Of a DNA stretch of 64,000 nt, positions 26,383 through 36,213 are shown in pieces. Position 1 is the stretch's first letter. Every line of letters begins with the position of its first letter. The stretch comes from Flavobacteriales bacterium. Lineage in GTDB: Bacteria; Bacteroidota; Bacteroidia; Flavobacteriales_D; Crocinitomicaceae. The DNA lies in the NCBI GenBank assembly GCA_947488235.1, contig CANLAQ010000005.1, positions 18,357 to 82,356 on the forward strand, read 5' to 3'. Under the pieces are notes generated by a model. The model searched no databases and was not told where the DNA came from. It saw nothing but the letters and a program-made list of their open reading frames with translations. The translations under genes were made by a program, and so were the position numbers.

Positions 26383-27669
26383 ATGAGCGAAGTTGCAAAG
26401 ATTGAATTAGACGGTAAAATATATGAATTGCCAGTTATTACAGGTACAGAAAATGAGAAAGCAATTGATATTTCTAAATTGCGAGATTTAACTGGATATG
26501 TTACTCTAGACACAGGATACAAAAATACTGGGGCAACTAAAAGTTCCATTACTTTCTTGGATGGTGAATTGGGTATTTTACATTATCGTGGCTATTCAAT
26601 TGAACAATTAGCTTCAAAAGCATCTTTTATCGAGGTTTCTTACTTGTTAATTTATGGTGAATTACCGACGCAAGCTGAGTTAGATGGTTTTGAATCAAGC
26701 ATCAAAAAACATACTTTGGTTGCTGAAGATATGAAACAATTTTTCGAAGCGTACCCATCAAAAGCCCACCCAATGGGGGTTTTATCTTCTATGATCTCTT
26801 CACTTTCAACCTTCTATCCAGAATCTCTAGATCCTAATAGAAGTAAAGAAGCTAAGGATTTAACCATTCACCGTTTACTTGCTAAGTTGCCAACGCTTGC
26901 CGCATGGGCTTATAAAAACTCAATGCGTCACCCGTTTATGTATCCAAGAAATGAGTATGATTATTGTAAAAACTTTCTATACATGATGTTTGCCATGCCA
27001 ACGGAAGATTATAAAGTAGATCCAGTGGTTGTGAAAGCATTAAACACTTTATTGATTTTACATGCTGATCACGAACAAAATTGTTCGACTTCGACAGTGC
27101 GTATTGTTGGTTCTTCTCAAGCCAATTTGTACTCTACGGTATCTGCTGGAATTTCTGCCTTATGGGGTCCGCTTCACGGAGGTGCCAATCAAGAAGTTAT
27201 TGAAATGTTAGAACAAATTCAAAACGATGGAGGAAATGTTGACAAATGGGTAGTGAAAGCGAAAGATAAAGAAGATCCATTTAGACTAATGGGTTTTGGT
27301 CATAGAGTATATAAAAACTTTGACCCAAGAGCAAATATTATCAAAAAAGCATGTGATGATGTACTAGAAAAATTAAACATTAATGATCCTTTATTAGCCA
27401 TTGCTAAAAAACTTGAAAAAGTTGCCCTTGAAGATGAATACTTTAAGGCAAGAAATTTATATCCAAATGTTGATTTTTATTCTGGAATCATCTACAAAGC
27501 TTTAGGGATTAATACAGAAATGTTTACTGTGATGTTTGCATTAGGTCGACTTCCAGGATGGATAGCGCAATGGAAAGAAATGACTGAAAATAAAGAACCA
27601 ATCGGTCGACCAAGACAAATTTATATCGGCAAGACTTCAAGAGATTATGTGCCTATTTCTGCTAGATAA
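26383..27669 (+). CDS. gltA: Citrate synthase
   Basis: A 428-residue TCA-cycle enzyme that joins oxaloacetate and acetyl-CoA to form citrate. Active-site segments of the type II (long, hexameric) bacterial enzyme are visible: ILHADHEQNCSTSTVR with the substrate His, LWGPLHGGANQEV with the second His, and MGFGHRVYKNFDPRA. The catalytic Asp lies in NVDFYSGII, and the arginines of the citrate pocket are in RLPGWIAQWKE. The N-terminal beta region (DGKIYELPVI) is typical of Gram-negative citrate synthases. A strong hairpin follows at 27687. Confidence 0.97.
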   Translation: MSEVAKIELDGKIYELPVITGTENEKAIDISKLRDLTGYVTLDTGYKNTGATKSSITFLDGELGILHYRGYSIEQLASKASFIEVSYLLIYGELPTQAELDGFESSIKKHTLVAEDMKQFFEAYPSKAHPMGVLSSMISSLSTFYPESLDPNRSKEAKDLTIHRLLAKLPTLAAWAYKNSMRHPFMYPRNEYDYCKNFLYMMFAMPTEDYKVDPVVVKALNTLLILHADHEQNCSTSTVRIVGSSQANLYSTVSAGISALWGPLHGGANQEVIEMLEQIQNDGGNVDKWVVKAKDKEDPFRLMGFGHRVYKNFDPRANIIKKACDDVLEKLNINDPLLAIAKKLEKVALEDEYFKARNLYPNVDFYSGIIYKALGINTEMFTVMFALGRLPGWIAQWKEMTENKEPIGRPRQIYIGKTSRDYVPISAR

Positions 27670-27686
27670 TCCAAAATATTAATCAT

Positions 27687-27716
27687 AAAAAAAGCGCTTA
27701 ATCAAGCGCTTTTTTT
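27687..27716. terminator. Bidirectional intrinsic terminator
   Basis: AGCGCTT (27693-27699) and AAGCGCT (27704-27710) pair around the loop AATC, flanked by an A run to the left and a T run to the right. It lies between gltA and the convergent RNA methyltransferase gene, so it can serve both strands. Confidence 0.85.
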
Positions 27717-27733
27717 ATGATGTAAAAATGCTA

Positions 27734-28921
27734 TTACTCTTGTGCTCCTTTACTTTTAAATTCTTTAAGACTTCCAGAAAATGTTTCGTAAGATCTAAAG
27801 GTGCAAGGAATATCGCCATTATAAATGTTAAACTTTTTTCCAGGGCGTAGTCCGATAGATTTTGCGCCATCCTCACTGGAGGTGAGAATCCAAGTAGTCG
27901 AAGGATTCATAGTGTTTTTTAACCAATCGCCTATTCCTGTATATAAATCAACAATGTCAGCTGCCAAACGCTCCCCGTAAGGAGGATTGGTTACAATAAA
28001 GATTTCTTCCTCTTGATGTGGGATATCTCTATAGTCTAATACGCTAATTAAAATATTCCTATTAAAGCTCATTCCTCTTAGGTTTCTCCTTGCTTTCAAG
28101 ACCATTTCATCTTCTATATCTGATCCGAAAATACGACATGGTAATTCTCTAACGATTCTTGGTGCTGCATCATAGATTTCATCCCACATCTTGGCATCAA
28201 AGTTTTTTAAGTTTTTGAAGGTGTAATGTTGTCTCTCTATACTTGAAGGTATTCCGCTTGCTAATAATGCCGCTTCAATAATAATTGTTCCTGAACCACA
28301 AAATGGATCTAAAAAAGTTGTTTTTCTGTCCCATCCTGATTGTCTGATAAGGCAAGCTGCCACTACTTCATTCAATGGGGCAGAACCTGTTTCTGTTCTA
28401 TAACCGCGTTGGAATAATGGCGCACCAGAGGTGTTTAAGGATATTGTAGCTACATTTTCTCTAATGTATAAATCTATCAGTACACTTGGTGTTTTTAATT
28501 CAATGTTCGGACGATCAAGATCTTTGTCCCGAAAACAATCTACTATAGCATCCTTAACAACGAGGAAGGGATAATGTGAATTTTTGAACAATGCCGAATT
28601 TACAGCTCCCTTAATTGCAAAGGTTTGCTTGCTATTAAATATCGTTGTCCAATCGATTTGGGCAGATTTTTTATATAAATCATCTTCATTAAATAGCCTA
28701 AAACTTACCAATTCAACTAAAATTGAGATCGCACATCTACTGTGTAGATTTAAATAATATACATCTCTCCAAGTACCTTTTATTTGAACTGCTCTATTTA
28801 ACAATTCAATGTTTTCATAGCCCAATTCAGTTAGTTCGTCTGCTAAAACTTGTTCAAATCCAAAAAAACTTTTTAAGGTTATGGTGAGTGAATCTTTTGT
28901 TAAATTATCGAGAGATTTCAT
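27734..28921 (-). CDS. THUMP-domain RNA guanine/adenine methyltransferase (RlmL-like)
   Basis: A 395-residue class I SAM-dependent RNA methyltransferase, counted from the ATG at 28921. The N-terminal region (about 10-160) is a ferredoxin-like plus THUMP RNA-binding module (KSFFGFEQVLADELTELGYE). The catalytic domain has motif I FLDPFCGSGTIIIEAALLA and motif IV TNPPYGERL (N-P-P-Y, methylation of an exocyclic amino group). It corresponds to the N-terminal half of E. coli RlmL, which makes m2G2445 in 23S rRNA; the second (RlmK-like) half is absent, as in most Bacteroidota. Its start codon lies only 11 bp from the divergent patatin gene. Confidence 0.9.
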   Translation of the reverse strand: MKSLDNLTKDSLTITLKSFFGFEQVLADELTELGYENIELLNRAVQIKGTWRDVYYLNLHSRCAISILVELVSFRLFNEDDLYKKSAQIDWTTIFNSKQTFAIKGAVNSALFKNSHYPFLVVKDAIVDCFRDKDLDRPNIELKTPSVLIDLYIRENVATISLNTSGAPLFQRGYRTETGSAPLNEVVAACLIRQSGWDRKTTFLDPFCGSGTIIIEAALLASGIPSSIERQHYTFKNLKNFDAKMWDEIYDAAPRIVRELPCRIFGSDIEDEMVLKARRNLRGMSFNRNILISVLDYRDIPHQEEEIFIVTNPPYGERLAADIVDLYTGIGDWLKNTMNPSTTWILTSSEDGAKSIGLRPGKKFNIYNGDIPCTFRSYETFSGSLKEFKSKGAQE

Positions 28922-28932
28922 TTTTATCAATT

Positions 28933-31251
28933 ATGCGTCTAAATTTGTACAAAAGAACAAAATTGAAATCGTTTCTAAGCTCCTTTTTCTTAGTATTTTT
29001 ATTTATCTCGGTAAATTGTACTGCCCAACAAAAAATCGGATTGGTTTTAAGTGGGGGAGGAGCAACAGGTTTAGCGCATATTGGTGTATTAAAAGCTTTA
29101 GAGGAAAAAGGAATTCCAATTGATTATATCACCGGCACATCTGCTGGCGCATTGGTGGGAAGTATGTACGCATGTGGTTTCTCTCCACAAGAAATTGAAA
29201 ATTATGTTTTAAGTGAATCGTTTCAATTAATGACGAATGGTAAACTTGAAGCAGATAAAAGATTTTTATTTCAAGAAAGAGATAATGATGCTTCTATTTT
29301 TAATTTTTCATTCTCCAAGGATAGTATTTTAAGAAAATCGATTCCTCTTAATTTAGTAACGCCATCTTATCTGGATTTTGAAATGGCGCGTTTATTAGGA
29401 ACCGTTAGCGCAAGTCATTTCAATTCATTTGATAGTTTATTTGTTCCTTTTAGATGCGTGGCTTCTGATGTAGTAAATAAAAAAAGCACTTCGTTCTCTA
29501 CTGGACATCTAAATCAAGCGGTTCGAGCGTCAATGACTTATCCCTTTTATGTTAATCCAATTAGAATTGATGGAATTGTTTATTTTGATGGTGGTCTTTA
29601 CAACAACTTTCCAGTCAATATTATGTATAATGATTTCCATCCTGATTTTATTATTGGTAGTAATGTTTCTGATAATGCTAAGGCTCCCGATGAGCAAGAC
29701 TTTATTGGCATGTTAGAAAATATGATGGCTACACCTACAGATTATTCGATTCCTTGTGCTGAAGGAATTATTATAAATCCCAAATCAAATGTTGGACTCT
29801 TTGAATTTGATGAGGTGAAACAGGCCATTCAAGATGGTTATCTCGCAGCTAGTTTAATGCTTGATTCCATTTCGAAGTACATTACAATTCATCAAGATTC
29901 TTTGTCCTTGGCTCAAAAAAGAGCTGTATTTAAATCACAAACAACCCCTATAACTGTTTCTTCCATCACCAATAATTATAGTAAAAAGAAGGATTTAAAG
30001 TTTGCACGATCCTCCATGATTAAAGGTAGAAAAGGGGAGGTCTTATCAAATGAATTGCTTGAAAAAAGATATTTCAGGTTATATGCTACACCGCAAATTG
30101 ACTTTGTGTATCCTACTTTTCAATTGAAAAAGGATTCTAGTTATAATCTTGATTTGAAACTCAGGAAGTCTAAGGATTTTAGAATTGATATTGGTGGACA
30201 TGTTTGTTCTCGTGCCGTAAATACAGGTTATCTTGGGCTCACTTATCAAGGATTAGGCAAGGTAGCCTATGGATTGCATGCTGAATCTTATTTCGGTAAA
30301 TTTTATGGCGCAGGAAAATTAGAAGCTTCCCTACAAATCCCATCTGTTTTCCCAATTTCGGGTTCTATTTATTTAGTCTTAAATCGTTGGGATTACTTTA
30401 GAAGTTTTGCTACTTTCTTTGAAGATGTTCAACCTTCATTCTTGGTTCAAAATGAAGTGTATTATGGAGTGAAATTGAAACATCCAATATTTAATAATTC
30501 TAAAGGGACTTTAGATTACCGTATGTTTAATTTGAGTGATGATTATTACCAAATTAAACAATTTACGAATAAGGACACTACTGATGTGACACTTCTTTCT
30601 GGTTCAACCATTAGTTATCAGTTAGTGCAAAACACACTCAATCGCAAGCAATTTGCTTCAAAAGGTTCATTGATTGATGTTAAAATGCGTTTTGTTACAG
30701 CTCAAGAAAATACCGTCCCGGGATCTACTTCACCTCTAGATACGATTTCGTTCCGTCAACATGATTGGTTCAATTTAACAGCAGAATTTCAACATTATTT
30801 TGAAATTAATTCTAAAATCCATATCGGTATTCATTCAAAAGCAATGTTCAACTCTCAGTCACTATTCTCCAATTATACGGCAAGTCTTTTATCGCTTCCT
30901 AGTTTTGCAATTCTGCCAGATATGGAAACTTATTTCCTTCCTGAATATCGATCTCCTCAACATATGGGCGCTGGGTTAAACTTCGTTTATGGCATTGGCA
31001 AGAATTTCGAATACCGACTCGATGCGTATTATTATCAGCCCTTCATTCAATTAATTAAAAATACAGATGGTTCAATTCAATATGCTAAACCTTATAAAGC
31101 AGCGTCTTTCTTGGCATCATCGTCTTTAATTTATAATACAGTCCTAGGGCCTATTCGAGCAACTTTAAATTATTTCCCAAAACAAGCCCGACCTTTAGCC
31201 TTTCAAATTAGTTACGGATATGTTTTGTTTAATGAACGCGCAGTTCGATAG
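28933..31251 (+). CDS. Patatin-like phospholipase with outer-membrane barrel
   Basis: A 772-residue exported lipid hydrolase with the PlpD/RssA-like layout. From the ATG at 28933 a signal peptide runs to about residue 31 (ISVNCTAQ). The patatin domain has the oxyanion loop GGGATG (41-46), the nucleophile elbow GTSAG (Ser70) and the catalytic Asp in DGGLYNNFP (Asp219). After a POTRA-like linker (about 370-430) the remainder is beta-rich and ends in a typical barrel, like the Omp85/surface-antigen family. It likely hydrolyses phospholipids at the outer membrane. Earlier in-frame ATGs lie inside the divergent gene and are less likely. Confidence 0.9.
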   Translation: MRLNLYKRTKLKSFLSSFFLVFLFISVNCTAQQKIGLVLSGGGATGLAHIGVLKALEEKGIPIDYITGTSAGALVGSMYACGFSPQEIENYVLSESFQLMTNGKLEADKRFLFQERDNDASIFNFSFSKDSILRKSIPLNLVTPSYLDFEMARLLGTVSASHFNSFDSLFVPFRCVASDVVNKKSTSFSTGHLNQAVRASMTYPFYVNPIRIDGIVYFDGGLYNNFPVNIMYNDFHPDFIIGSNVSDNAKAPDEQDFIGMLENMMATPTDYSIPCAEGIIINPKSNVGLFEFDEVKQAIQDGYLAASLMLDSISKYITIHQDSLSLAQKRAVFKSQTTPITVSSITNNYSKKKDLKFARSSMIKGRKGEVLSNELLEKRYFRLYATPQIDFVYPTFQLKKDSSYNLDLKLRKSKDFRIDIGGHVCSRAVNTGYLGLTYQGLGKVAYGLHAESYFGKFYGAGKLEASLQIPSVFPISGSIYLVLNRWDYFRSFATFFEDVQPSFLVQNEVYYGVKLKHPIFNNSKGTLDYRMFNLSDDYYQIKQFTNKDTTDVTLLSGSTISYQLVQNTLNRKQFASKGSLIDVKMRFVTAQENTVPGSTSPLDTISFRQHDWFNLTAEFQHYFEINSKIHIGIHSKAMFNSQSLFSNYTASLLSLPSFAILPDMETYFLPEYRSPQHMGAGLNFVYGIGKNFEYRLDAYYYQPFIQLIKNTDGSIQYAKPYKAASFLASSSLIYNTVLGPIRATLNYFPKQARPLAFQISYGYVLFNERAVR

Positions 31252-31283
31252 CGACCTTTAATTATCTTTGTAAAAAAAATAAA

Positions 31284-32348
31284 ATGGAGAAAATCATTTG
31301 TGGAATTCAACAAATGGGTATCGGTGTCCCTAATGTACAAGAAATTTGGGCTTGGTACAGGGTGCAATTTGGTATGGATGTAAAGATATTTGAAGAGGCT
31401 GCAGAAGCTCCTTTGATGATAGATTACACTGCCGATAAGGTACAGTCTCGAACAGCCACTCTTGCATTGAGTATGAATGGGGGAGGAGGTTTCGAAATTT
31501 GGCAATTTACTTCTCGGAATACAGAGAAAGCTTCTTTTGATGTCCGTATGGGTGATTTTGGATTACTGGCATGTAAAATTAAATCTAGAGATGTTAAAGC
31601 TTCTTATGAATTCCTAAAGAATAATAAGGTTACCATCTTAAATGAACCAAGAAAAGATCCAAATGGTGCGCTTTCTTTTTTTCTATTAGATCCTAATGGA
31701 AATATTTTTCAAGTGGTAGAATCCAATTCTTGGTTTGGTCAAACAGGTCATAAGTCACAATGTGGAGGTGTTGCTGGTTCAATTATTGGTGTTTCAGACA
31801 TGGATAAATCTCTGGTTTTGTATCGAGATATATTAAACTATGATCTTATTGATTATGATGAAACAGGTGTTTTTGAAGATTTTAAGGACTTGAATGGAGG
31901 TAATCGTACTTTTAGGCGTGTTCGTCTTTCGCATAGTGCAGATCGAAAAGGTCCTTTTGCACCTTTATTGGGCGCGTCTTCAATGGAATTGGTTCAAGTT
32001 TTAGAGGATAATACCAGCCGAAAAATATTTGAGAATCGCTTGTGGGGAGATTGGGGTTTTATTCATCTTTGTTTTGATGTTCAAGGAATGGATGCCTTAC
32101 AAAAGCAATGTGATTCTTTAGGTTTTCCATTTACAGTTGATAGTGGTAGCACTTTTGACATGGGTGAAGCAGGGGGTCGTTTTTCTTATATTGAAGATCC
32201 AGATGGAACGCTAATTGAATTTGTAGAAACCCATAAGGTTCCCGTTCTTAAAAAGATTGGGTGGTATATAAATCTGAAAAACAGAAAGCCGGGAAAGTCG
32301 CTACCAAGATTTATTTTGAAAGCAATGGGATTGAACAGGGTAAAATAA
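31284..32348 (+). CDS. VOC-family protein with two glyoxalase-like modules
   Basis: A 354-residue cytoplasmic protein built from two vicinal-oxygen-chelate modules, each a pair of beta-alpha-beta-beta-beta units. The first has GIGVPNVQEIWAWYRVQFGM at its start and FFLLDPNGNIFQVVE at its end. The second starts at IIGVSDMDKSLVLYRDIL and ends at YIEDPDGTLIEFVET. The paired His/Glu metal-ligand pattern is visible at the module ends, so a metal-dependent dioxygenase or lyase role is possible. The substrate cannot be told. A TATCTTTG box at 31263-31270 precedes it. It ends directly against the convergent beta-lactamase-type gene, with no spacer. Confidence 0.8.
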   Translation: MEKIICGIQQMGIGVPNVQEIWAWYRVQFGMDVKIFEEAAEAPLMIDYTADKVQSRTATLALSMNGGGGFEIWQFTSRNTEKASFDVRMGDFGLLACKIKSRDVKASYEFLKNNKVTILNEPRKDPNGALSFFLLDPNGNIFQVVESNSWFGQTGHKSQCGGVAGSIIGVSDMDKSLVLYRDILNYDLIDYDETGVFEDFKDLNGGNRTFRRVRLSHSADRKGPFAPLLGASSMELVQVLEDNTSRKIFENRLWGDWGFIHLCFDVQGMDALQKQCDSLGFPFTVDSGSTFDMGEAGGRFSYIEDPDGTLIEFVETHKVPVLKKIGWYINLKNRKPGKSLPRFILKAMGLNRVK

Positions 32349-34244
32349 CTACTTTTTTCTACTGTTTACAGCCTCATAAACAACATGTTGAAGTTGTGTT
32401 CTGATTCCTAAGTCTCGCAATTTCCAGTTGTCTTGATCCGGATGAACTCTGTTCGAAAGAAATATAAAAACTACCTCATCCTTTGGGTCTGCCCATGCTA
32501 ATGTTCCCGTAAAACCCGAATGTCCAAAACTTAAAGAAGATGCCAATTCATCACATGTCCCACCGCCACTTGCGTTCGGTCTATCAAATCCTGCACCCCT
32601 CCTGTTTCCTGCAAATTGCGCTTTGGTATATTCTTGCATAATGGCTTCGTTGAAATAGGTCTCCCCACCATATTTCCCATGATTTAATATGAGTTGCATG
32701 ATACTGGCAAGATCTGTAGCATTGGAGAAGATTCCTGCATGTCCACCAACGCCTCCTAGCATTGCTGCTCCTGGATCATGCACATAACCATGGATTAATT
32801 GCTTTCTGAATGCTTGATCTCTTTCAGTAGGAACAATTTGTGTCAAAGGGAAAAAAGACCTAGGTAAATAGCGCAAATATCTTAATCCCATTGGTGCATA
32901 AATCGTTTCTGTTAAATAGGTATTTTGCTTCTTCCCAATTAGTTTCTCGAAAATCTTTTGCGTGAAATAGTAGCATAAATCAGAATATTCATACTTTTTT
33001 GCGCCTAATGGTGTCGATAAAATTTGCTGGTACATACTGTCAACATAATCCGTGCGCATATATATATTTTCCGCAACCTCTAATTCATATCCATTTCCTG
33101 CTTTCTTTGCATATATACTCGGATTTAACTGTCCACCTTTCAGTGTTTTTTTATAAAACGCAATCCATGGTGTTAGTCCAGATTGATGTGCCATCATTTC
33201 TCTTAATCCAATATTGCTGTAGTTGGTTTCCTTTGTTAATTCTGGAATGTAATCTTTCAATTTTTTATCTAAACTGTATAAACCTTTGTATTGTAAATGC
33301 ATCGCTAATAGCGTAGATCCCGCTATTTTAGAGATAGATGCAATGTCGTATACAGCTTCATTATTAATCTTGATACTGGAATCAAGATAGGTTTGTGCGC
33401 CAAAACTTTTTCGGTAAATAAATTGTCCCCTCACCGCAACAGCAATTTGACAGCCAGGATAAGCTCCGTCTTTAATACCTTTTAGGGCAATTTCATCAAT
33501 TCTTTTTAATTTATTTGGATCAATACCGAGTTCTTCAGGAGTTCCAAATTTTAAACGCCCATTAGGAATAGTGACTAATCCATGCCCGGTTTTATATAGA
33601 TGCCCGAGATCATGATCTAATCTTGCCTTGGTTCCAATCGCTCCAAATAGTAATTGCGCCGCTCTGTTTTGAGCCATCCAATGGTTTTCCCGTCCCCAAA
33701 GTATAGCCTTGCAATGTGAATGAAGATTGCTTTTAAAAATCTCTCCTTCTCCAAATATAATACTAATCTTCTCAAGGCCCTTTGGTAATTTTTCTAAAAC
33801 AATATGCTGCTGTTTATTGATGGTAAGTGATTCTGTACTGTCAGCATGGAAGGAGATTAAACATAAATCAAATTGTCCAAGATGACTGTATATAGAATCT
33901 GGTATTTGCTCCGCATTGTGAAAGGTGAAATTAGTAGTCTGAGCAAATAATGATACCGTTGCTCTAAATTCTGAACTGTTGCCCCCAATACTTAAAAGTG
34001 CAATTTTTCGATCAAGCTTTCCTAAAGGAAATACTTGCGCATCATTTTTTAAGAGCACCAACTCTTTTTCAATAGCCAAAAATTGTTCTGTTGTAGATAG
34101 GTTCTGTGACTTCTTTAATGGCTCACTTAACCAATTTTTAGGCACTGGTGGATACGGCATATTCGGATTTCCCTTCCATTGCTGCATGCAAAAAGAAAAT
34201 AATACAATACTCAGTATAAGATAGATAAAGGGTTTCTTTTTCAT
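32349..34244 (-). CDS. Beta-lactamase-type serine hydrolase with GH3 C-domain remnant
   Basis: A 631-residue lipoprotein (lipobox Cys19) of the class C beta-lactamase/penicillin-binding fold. Residues 59-225 resemble the C-terminal domain of family 3 glycoside hydrolases (LVLLKNDAQVFPLGKLDRKIALLSIGG). Residues 240-630 are the hydrolase: S-I-S-K at 303-306 (nucleophile Ser303), a Y-S-D motif and a late HSGFTG. Bacteroidota often encode a larger fusion of a GH3 N-acetylglucosaminidase with this hydrolase, acting in cell-wall recycling. Here the GH3 catalytic barrel is missing. I start at the ATG at 34244; an upstream in-frame start adds seven residues and spoils the signal peptide. Confidence 0.88.
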   Translation of the reverse strand: MKKKPFIYLILSIVLFSFCMQQWKGNPNMPYPPVPKNWLSEPLKKSQNLSTTEQFLAIEKELVLLKNDAQVFPLGKLDRKIALLSIGGNSSEFRATVSLFAQTTNFTFHNAEQIPDSIYSHLGQFDLCLISFHADSTESLTINKQQHIVLEKLPKGLEKISIIFGEGEIFKSNLHSHCKAILWGRENHWMAQNRAAQLLFGAIGTKARLDHDLGHLYKTGHGLVTIPNGRLKFGTPEELGIDPNKLKRIDEIALKGIKDGAYPGCQIAVAVRGQFIYRKSFGAQTYLDSSIKINNEAVYDIASISKIAGSTLLAMHLQYKGLYSLDKKLKDYIPELTKETNYSNIGLREMMAHQSGLTPWIAFYKKTLKGGQLNPSIYAKKAGNGYELEVAENIYMRTDYVDSMYQQILSTPLGAKKYEYSDLCYYFTQKIFEKLIGKKQNTYLTETIYAPMGLRYLRYLPRSFFPLTQIVPTERDQAFRKQLIHGYVHDPGAAMLGGVGGHAGIFSNATDLASIMQLILNHGKYGGETYFNEAIMQEYTKAQFAGNRRGAGFDRPNASGGGTCDELASSLSFGHSGFTGTLAWADPKDEVVFIFLSNRVHPDQDNWKLRDLGIRTQLQHVVYEAVNSRKK

Positions 34245-34518
34245 AGTGATAGTAATCTCCAACAAATCTAAATAAAAGTTATGGGCTATGTTATTTATTG
34301 AAGTTAAAAAACAACTTGCTAATGATTTATTCCTAAAAATAAGATAGTGTCATTTATACACTAATATAAGGTAAGTAAAAACTTTCAAAAAAACTAAATT
34401 TTTTCTCAACAGCCTATTTTCTTATTGTTCGTAAATAGTTGAGTCAAAATAGTCATAAATCCCTAACATGCCCTTAATTTTGCTCTAATATTATTGAGAA
34501 TCTAAATTAGATAACATT

Positions 34519-36129
34519 ATGGATTTAGTCGGAAAATTTGGTGAAAACGCAGATTTATCTGCTTCACTAGGAATGCATAATTTAGGCAGTCAATATTGGA
34601 ATCTTTCCCCTGCTGAATTGGTTGAAGACTGCATACTTTGTGGTGAAGGAATGCTTACAGATACTGGAGCCCTTGCTATTGAGACAGGTGAGTTTACAGG
34701 CCGTTCTCCTAAAGATCGATTCATCGTTAGAGATGAGATTACCGAAAATGCTGTTTGGTGGGGCAATGTAAATATTGGTTTCACACCCGCGCAATTTGAT
34801 GCTCTTTACAATCGTATGCTAGCGTACTTGAATGGTAAGGATGTATATGTGAGAGATGCTCAAGCATGTGCTGATGTTGATTTTCAAATGAATATTCGTG
34901 TTGTTACCGAATTGGCTTGGTCTAGCTTGTTTGCCTATAATATGTTCTTGCGTCCTGATGATGAGACCATTGAAACTTTCTTACCTGATTGGCATATTGT
35001 ATGTATTCCTTCTTTTTTAGCAGATCCAAAGATTGATGGAACCCGTCAAGCTAATTTTGCAATTCTGAATTTTACTAAAAAAATAATTCTAATCGGTGGA
35101 ACTGGATATACAGGTGAAATTAAAAAAGGAATTTTTTCTGCTTTGAATTTTATTTTACCTCATGATAAAGGGGTTTTATCAATGCATTGTTCAGCAAATA
35201 TTGGAAAAGATGGTGATACTGCTATCTTTTTTGGTTTGTCAGGAACCGGTAAAACAACCCTTTCTTCAGATCCAAACCGTCAGTTAATAGGAGACGATGA
35301 GCATGGATGGAGCGAAAACACTGTCTTTAATTTTGAGGGTGGTTGTTATGCTAAAACAATTGACTTGTCAGCAGAAAAAGAACCACAGATTTATAACGCA
35401 ATTAAATTTGGTGCTTTATTAGAAAATATAGGTTTTAAGGCAGAATCTTCAAGTCCTGATTATGCTGATGGTACCATAACTGAAAATACAAGGGTGTCCT
35501 ACCCAATTCATTTTATTGATAATATTGTCGTTCCCTCTATTGGTGGCGCTCCAAAAAATATATTCTTTCTAACAGCAGATGCTTTTGGTGTACTTCCTCC
35601 AATTTCTCTTCTAACTAAAGAACAAGCCATGTATCATTTTATGTCTGGTTATACAGCGAAGGTAGCAGGAACTGAGGTTGGAATTACAGAACCAACTACT
35701 ACTTTTTCAGCTGGATTTGGTGCTGCGTTTTTACCTTTACATCCCGCAAAGTACGCGAAATTGTTAGGTGATAAATTACATGGAACAGATATTAAAGTTT
35801 GGTTAATTAATACAGGTTGGTCCGGTGGTTCTTATGGAACTGGTTCTAGAATGAAATTATCTTACACTAGAGCAATGATTACTGCTGCTTTAACAGGTAA
35901 GTTAAATGATGTTTCTTACGAATCTATGCCTTTCTTTGACTTGTCTTTCCCTACTACTTGCGATAGCGTTCCTAGTGAATTATTGAATCCTCGGAATACT
36001 TGGTCAGACAAACATGCTTATGACGAAACAGCACAGAATTTGGCGCAAAAATTTGTGGCTAATTTTGAAAAATTTGCTGCTGAAACAAGCGCTGAGATAT
36101 TGGCAGCAGCCCCTAAAGTTTTAGTTTAG
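34519..36129 (+). CDS. pckA: Phosphoenolpyruvate carboxykinase (ATP)
   Basis: A 536-residue enzyme that converts oxaloacetate and ATP to PEP, CO2 and ADP at the start of gluconeogenesis. Clear motifs are RSPKDRFIV, MHCSANIGKDGDTAIFFGLSGTGKTTLSSDP (the GLSGTGKT P-loop) and IGDDEHGW (metal-binding Asp pair). Near the C terminus the NTGWSGGSYGTGSRMKLSYTRAM stretch binds the adenine and substrates. The length is usual for the ATP-dependent form, and no GTP-type motif is present. A strong terminator follows it at 36156. Confidence 0.98.
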   Translation: MDLVGKFGENADLSASLGMHNLGSQYWNLSPAELVEDCILCGEGMLTDTGALAIETGEFTGRSPKDRFIVRDEITENAVWWGNVNIGFTPAQFDALYNRMLAYLNGKDVYVRDAQACADVDFQMNIRVVTELAWSSLFAYNMFLRPDDETIETFLPDWHIVCIPSFLADPKIDGTRQANFAILNFTKKIILIGGTGYTGEIKKGIFSALNFILPHDKGVLSMHCSANIGKDGDTAIFFGLSGTGKTTLSSDPNRQLIGDDEHGWSENTVFNFEGGCYAKTIDLSAEKEPQIYNAIKFGALLENIGFKAESSSPDYADGTITENTRVSYPIHFIDNIVVPSIGGAPKNIFFLTADAFGVLPPISLLTKEQAMYHFMSGYTAKVAGTEVGITEPTTTFSAGFGAAFLPLHPAKYAKLLGDKLHGTDIKVWLINTGWSGGSYGTGSRMKLSYTRAMITAALTGKLNDVSYESMPFFDLSFPTTCDSVPSELLNPRNTWSDKHAYDETAQNLAQKFVANFEKFAAETSAEILAAAPKVLV

Positions 36130-36155
36130 TTCATCAATCAACACCCTAATAAATC

Positions 36156-36180
36156 AAGCTGCTTCGGCAGCTTTTTTTTT
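36156..36180 (+). terminator. Intrinsic terminator after pckA
   Basis: AAGCTGC (36156-36162) and GCAGCTT (36167-36173) pair around the stable tetraloop TTCG and are followed by a T run to 36180. This is a textbook rho-independent terminator. Confidence 0.9.
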
Positions 36181-36213
36181 GCTCATTGCTTTACTAAAAA
36201 TCGTTATTTTTGA

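Noticed and set aside
32340..32360. Possible gene fusion at the junction of the VOC and beta-lactamase-type genes
   Set aside because: The genes are convergent and on opposite strands; the stop codons simply abut without a spacer.
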